Source: Quercus robur
Lineage: Eukaryota; Streptophyta; Magnoliopsida; Fagales; Fagaceae
DNA: 64,000 nt
Reading direction: 5' to 3'
NCBI RefSeq assembly: GCF_932294415.1
Contig: NC_065537.1
Span: forward strand, 50,574,302 to 50,638,301
The first letter of the stretch is position 1; each line of letters begins with the position of its first letter. The notes below the pieces were generated by a model. It was not told the DNA's origin. It saw only the letters and a list, made by a program, of their open reading frames with translations, and did not search any database. A program made the position numbers and the translations under genes. Shown here one piece after another: positions 24,921 to 35,916 of this stretch.

Positions 24921-25718
24921 GTTTGCATGACATTATCCTAAGTTTTGTCTAGGTTTTGGTCCGAGGCTGAGTATTTAACTTTTCCAAGACCAAAGAGAAG
25001 TAAGACAAGAATCCAAATACTACCGCGTATCCCAAATGTAATTTTGAGAATATCTAAAATTGGTCACCAGTGACCAAACAACTTTTAATATATACTTTCT
25101 CAAAAAAAAAAAAAAAACCTTTTAATATATATATATATATATATAAAAGGAGTTATTTAATATCAAAATATACATCACCTTTTTCACAATATACATCTCC
25201 TCAAATGTTGTAATTATGTAGTTTGAGAAGGCATGATGGCGCAATTCCCACCAAGAAGGAGCTTCTGTTCACACACATATACGCGCTTAAATTAAAATAG
25301 AATAAAATTTCTATTTTGTAAAAAACAAATATATATATATATATATATATACATAAATAAAAAATAAATAAAAAAGACAAGAATTCGAATATTTCCGATT
25401 TGAGTCGTCGTTTCCTAGGAATCGTTGTCGGATTAAATAGTACAGAATATATATAGATTCTCTTAGGAAAATATTCCATTATACTTATTTTACCGCCGCT
25501 ATATCATACATCAATTGATGGCTTGATATACACTCTTTAAAAGGCGAAAATGAAATCTCTATATTTAAAAATAAAAGTGAAAGTGAAATTATTATTACCC
25601 ATAATTAAAGGATGAAAAATTAAAAGGACAAAAAATGTAGTATTTGTGTTTTTTACAATGTGTATTGGGTTGAAATGACAAAAAAAGTAGAATTATTATG
25701 TCCTTAATTTTTTATTTA
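24921..25718. other. AT-rich spacer with (TA)n tracts, no gene seen
   Basis: Host-like DNA between the solo LTR and element 2. TA microsatellites at about 25122-25146 and 25329-25351, poly(A) near 25103-25117. No reading frame with recognisable content. Confidence 0.5.
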
Positions 25719-26224
25719 TGATGATGCCGTAAAATCACCAATGAGCTACACGATCTATGCTCGCTTAAATTAACAACCTGCAAGAAGAAAGAAGTGATCT
25801 CGCAGAGGGCACCGGTGTGGTGTCGGCCAAATACCCTCCGAAGGTCAAGTTAGAATTATTCTCAACTCTAGAGTGCTAGAGAAAGGGAAATTATGCGTAC
25901 CTTGATTTGTGAGGGTATTGGGGCTTTTATAGTAGTAGGTTGGCTTCTCCTCCTTGATGTAGAAGTCTTTTCCTTATAAGAATCCTCTTGAGTAATCACA
26001 AACGTGATGGACAAGACATTTCCTTGTAGAGAGGATTTTCCATTAACGCGCGTATCTTCCGGAATGCTCTTTGCACTAGGTTTCTGATTTCCTTTGAGAC
26101 TCTACGTGGGTAACAAGTATCTGGAATCATTCTAGGCCCTGGGCTCACCTATTGCCGGCCCATGGGCTTGGATCCGTTAGGCCCAATGTGGTCAAGGTTC
26201 GTCATGCTAATTTTTGCCCCTTCA
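25719..26224 (-). repeat. Element 2 3' LTR
   Basis: On the coding strand it begins TGAAGGGGCAAAAATTAGCA, directly after the polypurine tract GGTGAAGGGGGCAAC (26225-26239), and ends GGCATCATCA. The alternative start TGACGAACC at 26204 fits the matching length with the other LTR better but leaves the tract 20 bp away. Confidence 0.82.
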
Positions 26225-26757
26225 GTTGCCCCCTTCACCTTATAGGTCTGTCATGACTTAGATGGATGGACCCTTAGGGCGACAGTTTGATGTTATTTGG
26301 GGTTGACGGTCCAAGAATATTTAGGACGCCGGCTTAAGATCCCTGAAGTTGACGGTTCTCTAGGAGGACACGAATTGCGACTATTTGATGACAGGTTGTC
26401 AAGTATTTATGAGCATGCCACGTGTCGCTTTTCGATTGGATTTTGTATCGGATCGAAGCGTCGCTTCGTCTTCCATGCACTTTAGGTATGTATATAACAC
26501 TCTTCTCGATCCTCATTTCTAAACTTTACAGCTAAAACACATTGTCAGAACGCCACCATCAACCTTGTCAGAGCACTCCTGTCATACGTCCATACCCGTC
26601 GACTACACAACCGTCGACCTTCAGTTACTTCAGAGAACGGTGAGTATCACTATTTTTACTTACAAGTCTTGCGTTTGTAATTATATTTAGCTAGAGCTAC
26701 ACACCCATCAATACTCTTAGATCCGTCAGTCTTAGGTTTTATCGTCAATTGTAGGCA

Positions 26758-28888
26758 ATGTCTAGTGCGTCAAGTAATCAGTCAGTGGTTCGTGACGGGA
26801 CAGAATACGAGGAAGTATACCCGTCCGGTCATAGAGACCCAGACAGTCCCGGCGAAGAGAGGAGTCCGTCTGCCTCTTCCTCGTCCTCAACAAATGAGGA
26901 TACAGAGATGGTTGAGCCAGAAGATGCTTCTGATGACGGCAAGGATCAAGCATTGGGATCCGTCATCGATGTTGATGGACTTAGAGAGTTCATCATGCTA
27001 CCAGAGTGGACAGTGCATAAATTCACTTCCGTCATTAAGGAGAAACACTTCAGCACATTTAGGGCTAACTTCCAAATTCCGAACTACATTCCAATCTGTC
27101 TACCCTATGTATCGGAGAAATGTTATTACGACGGGGTAGAAGGTGTTGGAGTGTACGAGCAGATGCTGAAGGCAGGACTTCGGTTTCTGCTAAGTACCCT
27201 ACATAGAGAACTTTTAAAATATTTGGGTCTGTCCGTCACCCAGATATCCCCAAACACCTGGAGGGTCTTCATAGCAATGGAGATTCTCTATGGTGCTATG
27301 ACAGACGACGTTAGGAGGTTGACGGTGCGTGAATTCCTTCAGTGCTACCGTCCAGATGAAATAGATAGATCAAGAGGAATGTATAGTTTTGCCAGTAGGA
27401 GCCCCTTGTTGAAGGTCATTTTTGAAACTCCTGACTCAAATAGAGATTGGAAGAGTCGTTACTTCTTCCTAGAGGGTAACGAATGGATGAGCCGTCCAAG
27501 GAAGACAGAGTATATGCCCGTCGACACAACTTAGGGAGTGTTACATTCATCTCGTATGCACCCGTCCTAATTTGTAATTCTTTTCATAGCCGTCAGTTAT
27601 AATTCTTCTTCTAACCGTCCATTTTCTCTGCAAGTAGACAACACCCACAAGTTAGTATTGAGGAGTTTAGCTTTCTCGAGAGGATTTTTCAAAAGACCAA
27701 GTCGGAAGAAAGGACTTGGGCGAAGTTGGTAAATCCGAACACTATCCATTGGTATTATGACGGTCCTAAACCTACCCCTGAAGCCGTCAGATACGACGAA
27801 AGAATTCACAGACGTAAGTCCGTCAACCTTTACTTCGAATAAATGGCTCCAACTATATGTAAATAACTTCATCCGTCCTGTTTTACAGAGATGGACGATG
27901 CTAAGAGGAGGGCGCTGATAAAATCTCAGGCCATCAAGAAAAAGGAGTCCGGCGAGGTGGTTCCTAAGGGGACGGCTCCGTCGACAAAGAGGAAACCGTT
28001 GTCCAAATCTCACCGTCCACATAAGCAGCCAAAGGTCTCTCTGGAACCCGTCGTAGGGTTGATGGCTGAGGGTGTGAAGACCGTCACCCTAGTAAAGCAC
28101 AAGTTCGGCAAGGGCCTAATGAAGGCTCCATCCACAAACCAAGAGAAACCTCCTCCTCTCCTCCGTGACGACTCCAAATTTGCCTTGGAGAAGCTTTCAT
28201 CTATTATCTCATTGGAGGACTACAAGGATCTGGGCAATCACTCGACGGAGGCAATGGGGGAGATGGGTCTCTTTGCTGTTGCTCAGGTAATCTTTTTCCG
28301 TACTTAAGTCCGTCTACTTAGTTTTTTGTTTAACACTTTTTAACTTTCTTGTTCCAGTCCTTGGTCATGATGAAGGGCTTAATGGATCGGTGTCTTAACC
28401 GTGAAGTGGCTGTAGAACGTGTGCGAGCAAAGGCAGAGCAAACGGAGGATGAGCTTGGTCAACTTCACAAGTGGAAGTCCACTATGGAGAAGAAGTTTGA
28501 CCTTTTAGAGCAGGCAAGGAAAGAACTTGAGCAGAAGACGGATGAGGCAGGGAAGGCCCTGAAGATCAAAGAAAAGGAAATCCAAGACTTGAAGGAAACG
28601 CTCCGTCAGGCTAAGGAGGTAGCGCTCCGAGAATACCGTGATTCCGACGCCTTATTAGGCGAGCTGGGGGGCTCGTTCCTTCAAGGTTTTGATGACGCGC
28701 TCCGTCAAGTTCAAAGAGCCTACCCTGAACTAGACGTGTCAATGATAAATGTCAACAACCAAGATCAAACGTCTGCTTTGCCAGTCGCTTCAGAGAACAC
28801 AGACGACCTCTTTGGTGAGGATGTAGTTCAGGGTGACGGAGAATCAGTTCCAGCAAAAAATGTCCAAAATGCCGATCCAAAAATGTAG
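26758..28888 (+). CDS. Element 2 antisense gene: Transposase_28-like domain plus coiled coil
   Basis: Opposite to gag-pol of element 2. First exon from ATG 26758: acidic N-terminus (MSSASSNQSVVRDGTEY), then a domain at about residues 85-200 with 'GLRFLLSTLHRELLKYLGLSVTQISPNTWRVFIA', aligned with the element 1 protein. A second coding block at about 27625-27840 contains WYYDGPKPTPEA, matching LYCGGPEPTPEA of element 1. A third at about 27891-28286 is Lys-rich; it is followed by GTAATC and, after an intron ending in TTGTTCCAG, by a last exon at 28358-28888. That exon has a long coiled coil (about residues 20-100 of the exon) and a 'SFLQGFDDALRQVQRAYPELDVS' tail, again matching element 1. No stop was noted in the main exons, but joins between blocks one, two and three are uncertain. 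Function unknown. Confidence 0.7.
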
Positions 28889-29344
28889 ATTATTATTATT
28901 ATTATTATTTTATTTGAGAACGATCCGTCCTTTATTTTGTGTATTAAACAATTACCCTCTAAGGGTTTTATCCGTCATTATTGCTTTATCTTAAAATTTT
29001 ATGCTTGCTATATATCAATCTTTATTATTTTTTGAACGATGCATAAATATCTGTCCTCTCCAAGTTGTTCATTATAGAACTGGCCATTTTTATGGACTTG
29101 TGTAGTTCTTGTTTCAGGACGATCCGTCCTACTTGAATGGTTTAGGTAATCTTATCCCGTCCTTTATTGTGGACTTGGAAATTTTCACCTAACGGGGCAA
29201 TCCGAGTAGTTGACGGGCTGGTGTCCGTCCAATTCGAATTTATTGCATTTTAAACACCATTTGTCTGGGACTACCCGTCAGTTTGGTGGATTTTGTTTTT
29301 ACCGTCCATTTTTTCAAACTTGTAAATATTTCCAACCCACGTGT

Positions 29345-29915
29345 GATCCGTCCACTTTTGTGGTCTTGGCAGGTATTTCTACCTACTGTGTGATCCATCC
29401 ACTTTGTGGATTAACTATTTTCATATTATCAGTGATCCGTCCACTTTGTGGTCTTTGTAAATATTTTCACCACATGGGTGATCCGTCCACTTTGTGGACT
29501 ACTATAAGTATTTTCACCATATGGGTGATCCGTCCACTTTATGGACTTTGTAGATGTTTTCACCCTATGGGTGATCCGTCCACTTTGTGGACTTCTATAA
29601 ATATTTTCACCATATTGATGATCCGTCCACTTTGTGGACTAAACATTTTCACCATATGGGTGATCCGTCCACTTTGTGGAATTTTTAAATAATTCACCCT
29701 ATGGGTGATCCGTCCACTTTGTGGTCTTTTTAAATTACTCACCCTTTGGGTGATCCGTCCACTTTGTGGACATTGTAAATTATTTTCGCCCTTTGGGTGA
29801 TCCGTCCACTTTGTGGGTTTGTCCATGTCGGACTTCAAAATTCTCATTCTCTTTGGATGATCAGTCCACTCTGTGGACTTGTTATATATCCGTCTACTTT
29901 GTGGACATTGTGTAG
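29345..29915. repeat. Element 2 minisatellite, ~46-48 bp unit
   Basis: About twelve copies of a unit with core GTGATCCGTCCACTTTGTGG followed by a T/A-rich spacer and CACCATATGGG. Unit starts near 29432, 29478, 29526, 29571, 29619, 29660, 29707, 29751 and 29798. Degenerate copies flank the array (29386, 29853, 29890). The unit is unrelated to that of element 1 except for a shared CCGTC core. Confidence 0.92.
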
Positions 29916-30126
29916 CCTATCTATTCATAATAAAAATCCATGTGGAAAATCAAAGCTGTATCTGAATATTCTTCTTTAAAGAAAATGCGTTTGTAGAAAA
30001 AAGTACCTGCCCCATTGGGCTTAAAAAGGTACAAAAAGATTGTAGCAAGAATAGTTAAAGAAAAACTAGTAAATTGTAGCTAAAGATTAAATAAACTGGG
30101 AAATTGGGGATTTGTTCATATTCTCT

Positions 30127-33100
30127 TTACTGGTAGTATTTCCGTAGATGCTCCGTGTTCCGAGGGTGCTGCAGCTTTTGTCCGTCCATTGTCTCGAGGT
30201 GGTAGGTCCCCTTCCTTTGCCATGATGCGATCCTGTAGGGTCCTTCCTAGTTGGGGCCGAGTTTTCCTTGTGAAGGATCTCTAGCGGCACCCATTACTTT
30301 CCGTAGTACAAGATGACCGACCTAGAAGTCCCTATGCCTCACTTTGGTGTTGTAGTATTTTGCCATGAGATTCTGATAACGCGCCAACCTTTACTCTGTT
30401 GCCGCTCTAACTTTGTCTACTAGGTCGAGCTGGAGGCGTATGGCCTCTTTGTTCTTATCTTCGTCGTAGCTCTCCACCCGGTAGCTCGTGAGCCCCACTT
30501 CTACGGGAATGACAACTTTGGTTCCATATGCAAGTCGAAATGGTGTTTCTCCAGTGGGTGTTCTTGCCGTGGTCCGGTATGCCCATAGGACGCTTGGTAG
30601 TTCGTCCGGCCAGATACCCTTTACCCCCTCAAGCTGGGTCTTGATTATCTTGAGCAAAGACCAATTAGTGACTTTGGCTTGCCCGTTTGCCTGTAGGTGT
30701 GCAGGTGACGAGTAGTGATTCTTGATCCCTAGCTCCGAGCAGAAGTCTCTGAATGCGCTGTTGTCGAATTGCTTACCGTTGTCAGAGACCAGTACTCTGG
30801 GTATCCCGTACTTGCATATGATATTCCTCCAGACAAAACTTCAGATGTTCTTCTCCGTGATGGAGGCTAAGGCTTCTGCCTCTACCCACTTAGTGAAGTA
30901 GTCTATGCCAACTATCAGGAATTTTAGCTGTCGAATCGCCGTCGGGAATGGGCCCATGATATCAAGTCCCCATTGTGCAAACGGCCAGGGTGCCGTCATA
31001 GGTGTCAGTTCTTCGAACGACTGCCTGATGAAATTGTTGAATCTCTGGCATTTGTCGCAGGACTGGACATAAGCTTGCGCATCCTTCATCATTGTAGAAC
31101 AATAGTATCCTGCTCGGATCAACTTGTGTACTAGTGATCGCGCACCCGAGTGGTTTCCGCAAATACCCTCGTGTACTTCTCTTATCACGTAATCTGCTTC
31201 CTCTTGGCCTAAACACCTCAGGTACGGTCGAGAGAAATCTCTTTTATATAAGACGTCCTTTATCAGTACGAACCGTGATGCTTGGACCTTTAACTTTCTT
31301 GCGGCGCCCTTCTCGTCTGGTAACACCCCAGTTTTTAGATAGGATATCAATGGCATAGTCCAGTTGCATTCAAAGTTTACTACCTGCATATTTGTTCCGT
31401 CATCGATAAGTGAGGAGATTTGAATGAATGATAATACCTGTTCGGGAACCAGCATAAATTCGGCTGACGCAGCTTTTGCTAGATGGTCGGCGTATTTGTT
31501 TTCTTCCCTTGGGATTTGAATGAATTTGGCTTTGAGGTCGCTGATTCGGTATTTTACTTCTTCTAAATACCTCTTCATTCTATCGTTCTTGCACTCGTAA
31601 CCGCCATTGATCTAACTCATTACCACCTGTGAATCGCAGTGTACGACTATGTTTTCTGCTCCCGCGGCCTTTGCAAGATCTAGCCCTGCCACCAAGGCTT
31701 CATACTCTGCCTCGTTGTTGGTTGTGGGGAAATCCAGTCGGATCATACATTGGATCTTGTCCCCCTGTGGAGTTTGGATCACTATGCCGGCTCCCCCGGC
31801 TTGTCTATTTGAAGATTCTTCTGTATAGATATTCCATTGTTCTTTCTCTTCCTCCACCTGGCCTTCCCCGAGAGTGAACTCGTCGATGAAGTCAGCTACT
31901 ACCTGTCCTTTTATGGCTGTCCGCGGGCGGTATTGGATGTCAAACTCGCTCAGCTCTACTACCCACAAAGCCATTCTTCCTGCTGCTTCTGGGCTACTCA
32001 TGGCTTTTCTCAATGGCTTGTCCATTAAGATAACGATTGTATGCGCTTCGAAGTATGGCTTAAGTCTTCGCGCGGTGATTACCAACGCGAAAGCCAACTT
32101 CTCCATCTAAGGGTACCTCTCTTCTGCTCCTCAGAGTGCTCGGTTGGTAAAGTAGACTGGTTTCTAGGATCCATCCTTCTCTCTCACCAAAGCTGCGCTT
32201 ACTGCAGCTTGTTAAACGACTAAATATAAGTAGAGTTCTTCGCCCAGCATGGATGGACTGAGCAACGGTGGAGATGAGAGATATGCCTTCAAGTCGTTGA
32301 ATGCCGTCTGGCATTCATCCGTCCACTCAAATGATTTCCTTAGAATGCGGAAGAATGGTAAACACCTATTCGTCGCCCTTGAGACGAACCTGTTTAGGGC
32401 TGCGATCTTCCCGTTCAAACTTTGGACCTTCTTAACCGTCCTTGGTGGTTCCAACTCCATTATGGCCCGCACCTTCTCTGGATTGACCTCTATTCCTCTT
32501 TGGGACACCATGAAACCCAAGAACTTCCCAGCTGTCACTCTGAATGCGCACTTGTTTGGATTCAGCTTCATGTTGAATGATCGAAGCGTATCAAATGTCT
32601 CCCTGAGGTCGTCTAAGTGATCAACTTCATGCAGGCTTTTTACCAACATGTCATCAACATAAACCTGTATGTTCCTGCCGATCTAATATGCAAACATCTT
32701 GTTCATTAGCCTTTGGTATGTTGCCCCAGCATTTTTGAGTTCGAAAGGCATCACCTTGTAGTAGAATAATCCCTGGCTTGTGACGAAGGAGGTCTTCTCT
32801 TGATCAGATTCGTCCATCCTGATCTGGTTGTAGCCGGAGAAAGCGTCCATAAAGCTTGGGAGCTGGTGTCTTGCAGTTGAATCCACCAAGGTATCTATCC
32901 GTGGGAGCGGGTAGCTGTCTTTAGGGCAAACCTTGTTGAGGTCCGTGAAATCTATGCACATCCTTCAGTTTCCGTTGGCCTTTTTAACCATAACAACGTT
33001 TGCCAACCAGTCGGGGTAGTATACTTCCCGGACGAAACCTGCCTCTAGTAATTTTCGAACCTCCTCGGCTATGGCCTTGTCCCGCTCCTAGGCGAAGACT

Positions 33101-35346
33101 CGTTTCTTTTGCCGAATTGGAGGGAATGAGGGCGACACATTTAACTTATGGACCATGACTGAAGGGTCGATTCCTGGCATGTCTTCATAACTCCAGGTGA
33201 ACACGTCTTGGTTATCTCTGAGGAAAGTCGTGATCGTTTGGGGCACTGGCCAACTGGCTAGTGTGCCAATTTTAGTCATCCGTTCAGGCCGCATGTCATC
33301 AAGTCTCACCTCTTCTAGCTTTTCAATTGGCTCTGCTAATGCTCGCTGCTTTCCGATACACATTTTTTGTTGTTGATCCTCTATTTCTAACATGGCCATA
33401 TAGCATTCCCGCGTTGCTATTTGATTTCCCCACAGTTCTCCCACCCCATACTCCGTCGGGAATTTAATCATTAGGTGGTATGTTGAAGTTACCGCCTTCC
33501 AGGAATTGAGAGTGGGTCACCTGAGGATGGCATTGTAGGCGGACGAGTAGTTGACCACGAGAAAAGTTACCTCCTTAGTGATCTGCTGAGGATAGTCACC
33601 TGCCGTCACAGCTAGTGTTATTGCGCCCAAAGGGAACACCTTCGTTCTCCAAAATCCCACGAGTGGGGCATTCGTTGGGGTTAACCGTTCCTTGTCAATT
33701 CTCATTTGCTGGAATGCTGGATAGTACAAGATGTCTACTGAGTTACTGTTGTCGACGAGGACCCGATGCATGTTATAATCCCCAATTTGCAAGCTGACCA
33801 CAAGTGCGTCATCATGAGGATGGTGAAGTCTCTGAGCGTCATCCTCTGAAAATCCGATAACAGGGTTATCTATTCGCGCCATCTTGGGTATGGATCCTGT
33901 AAGTTGGACGCTATGGACCATCCTGAGGTAGGTTTTGTGGGCTTTTTTGGAAGATCTGGCTGTGGTTGTGCCCCTTACGATCATTCTTATGTCCCCTATA
34001 GGTGGTCTAGGGCGCTCGTTCTCCCGTCGTGGGGCCTGTTCCTGCGGCGGATCGGTTCTTTCCCTGCTGACGAACCTCAGTAGCTTCCCTTGTCTGATAA
34101 GGGCCTTAATCTGCTGTTTTAGGTCGTAGCAGTTGGCTGTGTCGTGCCCGTGGTCTCGGTAAAAGCGACAATACTTGTCCCTTAGCCTTTTGTTGGGATC
34201 TCCCTTTAATTTACCAGGGAACGTCAGTGCTCCTTCATCTTTGATTTGCATCAAGACTTTATCGACCGGGGTGGTTAATGGGGGTGAAATTGGTGAACCT
34301 TCCAATGGGGGGTCTAGGGCGCTTTTCATCTCGTTGATCTCCGGTTCTAGCAACCTTTCGCCCCCTGTCTTGTCGCGTGTCCTCCTGTCTCTCCCTCTTC
34401 TTAGGCTTCTCTTCGCGGGCTAGCAATGCATCTTCTGCATTCATGTATTTGGTAGCTCTATAGAGCACGTCCGTCATGGTCTTCGGGTCATTCTTGTATA
34501 AAGAAAACAAAAACTTACCCTTCCGTAGCCCGCTAGAAAATGCAGCTACGAGTATCTTATCATCAGCTTCGTCAATTGAAAGGGCTTCCTTGTTGAAACG
34601 AGTTATGTAGGCCCGCAGCGTCTCGTTTTCTCGCTGCTTGATGCTCATTAAGCACGCAGTGGACCTTTTGTACCGATGTCCGCCTATGAAGTGCGAGGTG
34701 AACTGGGCGCTCAACTCCTTGAAAGTATTGATGGAGCTTGGTGTCAATCTATTAAACCAAACCCTCGCAGGGCCCTTCAATGTCATCAAGAATGCCCTAC
34801 ACATGATCTCGTCTGGTACCCTTGAAGGTGCATTAGGATCTTGAAAGTCTTTAGATGATTGAGGGGGTCCTTGACCCCGTCGTAGCTTTCGATCTAGGGC
34901 ATGCGAAATTTCGGTGGCAGGGGGAATGAGTTGACGGACGTAGTGAATGGTGAGTCAGTTCTGTTTACTAAGTCATCAAGATCAGTGGATACTTGTCCCT
35001 TTAGGGCATTCATCATGACCTCTATCTGCTCCTTCATCGCCTGCATCTCTGCGATAATAGACGGAGGGGCAAAATTCATGAGAGATGGAAGGCTTATGTT
35101 TTGCTGCTCTGGTCTGCTTGGGGCGTTGCTGCCCTCTGGCTTCTCTTGGTCCCTTCGTTCGGCACTGTTACCTTCTTGGTTTTCCTCCTGAACGTTAGGT
35201 CCTGCATCCCTTTGGCGTAGCTGCTCCTCCAGATCATGGTTCTGCTTTGTGAGTCGTTCTACTGCTGCCATGAGAGTCTGGACCTGTCTCTCTAATGCAG
35301 TAGATCTTGGCGGCTCGTCTTCTTGAACGTTGTTGGTGGTAGCCAT
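30127..35346 (-). pseudogene. Element 2 gag-pol, decayed
   Basis: Starts MATTNNVQEDEPP at 35346. Gag capsid about 34950-34400; a CCHC-like zinc-knuckle region was not confirmed; protease near 33740 (VLVDNSNS, one residue off the usual DNGS); RT about 32961-32400 with YVDD at 32650-32661; first RNase H about 32200-31900; second RNase H about 31840-31480 (NNEAEYEALVAGLD, CDSQVV); integrase with H2C2 (HEGICGNH...CDKCQ, about 31170-31060) and catalytic core to about 30600; stop at 30127. Premature stops include sites near 32682, 32220, 31620, 30840 and a Trp-to-stop near 30255. The catalytic Glu of integrase is Lys (30673-30675). Not autonomous. Confidence 0.9.
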
Positions 35347-35410
35347 CGAGCAAGTGAGTACCATGCAACTCTTATGTCCGGGAGGCGATAGTCTGGCTAA
35401 ACTCTTCGCG

Positions 35411-35428
35411 TTCCCACAGACGGCGCCA
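35411..35428 (-). other. Element 2 primer binding site
   Basis: Reverse complement reads TGGCGCCGTCTGTGGGAA, identical to element 1, two bases inside the 5' LTR. Confidence 0.65.
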
Positions 35429-35430
35429 AT

Positions 35431-35916
35431 TGATGATGTCGTAAAATCACTAGTGAGCTACACGATCCACGCTTGCTTAAACTAACAACCTGCAAGAAGA
35501 AAGAAGTGATCTCGCAGAGGGCACAGGTGTGGTGTCGGCCATACCCTCCGAAGGTCAAGTTAGAATTATTCTCAACTCTAGAGTGCTAGAGAAGGGGAAA
35601 TTATGCGTACCTTGATTTGTGAGGGTATTGGGGCTTTTATAGTAGTAGGTTGGCCTCTCCTCCTTGATGTAGAAGTCTTTTCCTTATAGGAATCCTCTTG
35701 AGTAATCCCAAACGTGATGGACAAGACATTTCCTTGTAGAGAGGATTTTCCATTGACGCGCATATCTTCTGGAATGCTCTTTGCACTAGGTTTCTGATTT
35801 CCTTTGAGACTCTACGTGGGTAACAAGTATCTGGAATCATTCTAGGCCCTGGGCTCACCTATTGTCGGCCCATGGGCTTGGGTTGATCAGGCCCAATGTG
35901 GTCAAGGTTCGTGTCA
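35431..35916 (-). repeat. Element 2 5' LTR (outer edge truncated or diverged)
   Basis: Matches 25719-26204 from TGATGATG to GGTTCGT; beyond about 35912 similarity stops. About 25 differences from the other copy by eye. Confidence 0.85.
35634..35641 (-). promoter_or_regulatory. Probable TATA box of element 2 5' LTR
   Basis: TATAAAAG on the minus strand in the context CTACTATAAAAG, shared with element 1. Confidence 0.45.

Larger units (their letters stand above)
25719..35916 (-). mobile_element. Element 2: Tat-lineage retrotransposon, reverse orientation, with antisense gene
   Basis: A relative of element 1 in the opposite orientation, about 10.2 kb. LTR copies lie at 25719-26224 (3') and 35431 to about 35916 (5'). 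Same PBS, same domain order and same placement of minisatellite and antisense gene. No target duplication was found: the outer end of the 5' LTR (around 35912-35916) stops matching the 3' LTR about 20 bp early, so that edge is truncated or mutated. LTR divergence is about 5% by eye. Confidence 0.9.

Noticed and set aside
25322-25351. TA-rich tracts as possible origin or regulatory sites
   Set aside because: Simple microsatellites; nothing else supports a function.
27597-28022. Minus-strand open frame overlapping the element 2 antisense gene
   Set aside because: Composition is Arg/Leu-rich shadow coding; the plus-strand frames align with the element 1 protein.
29345-29915. CRISPR-like array because of regular spacing
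   Set aside because: The whole 46-48 bp unit repeats, spacers are not unique, and the sequence is from a plant nuclear retrotransposon.
29210-29979. Open frame over the element 2 minisatellite with repeated 'IRPLCGL'
   Set aside because: It is the translation of the tandem repeat, whose unit length is often a multiple of three; open frames also exist on the other strand.
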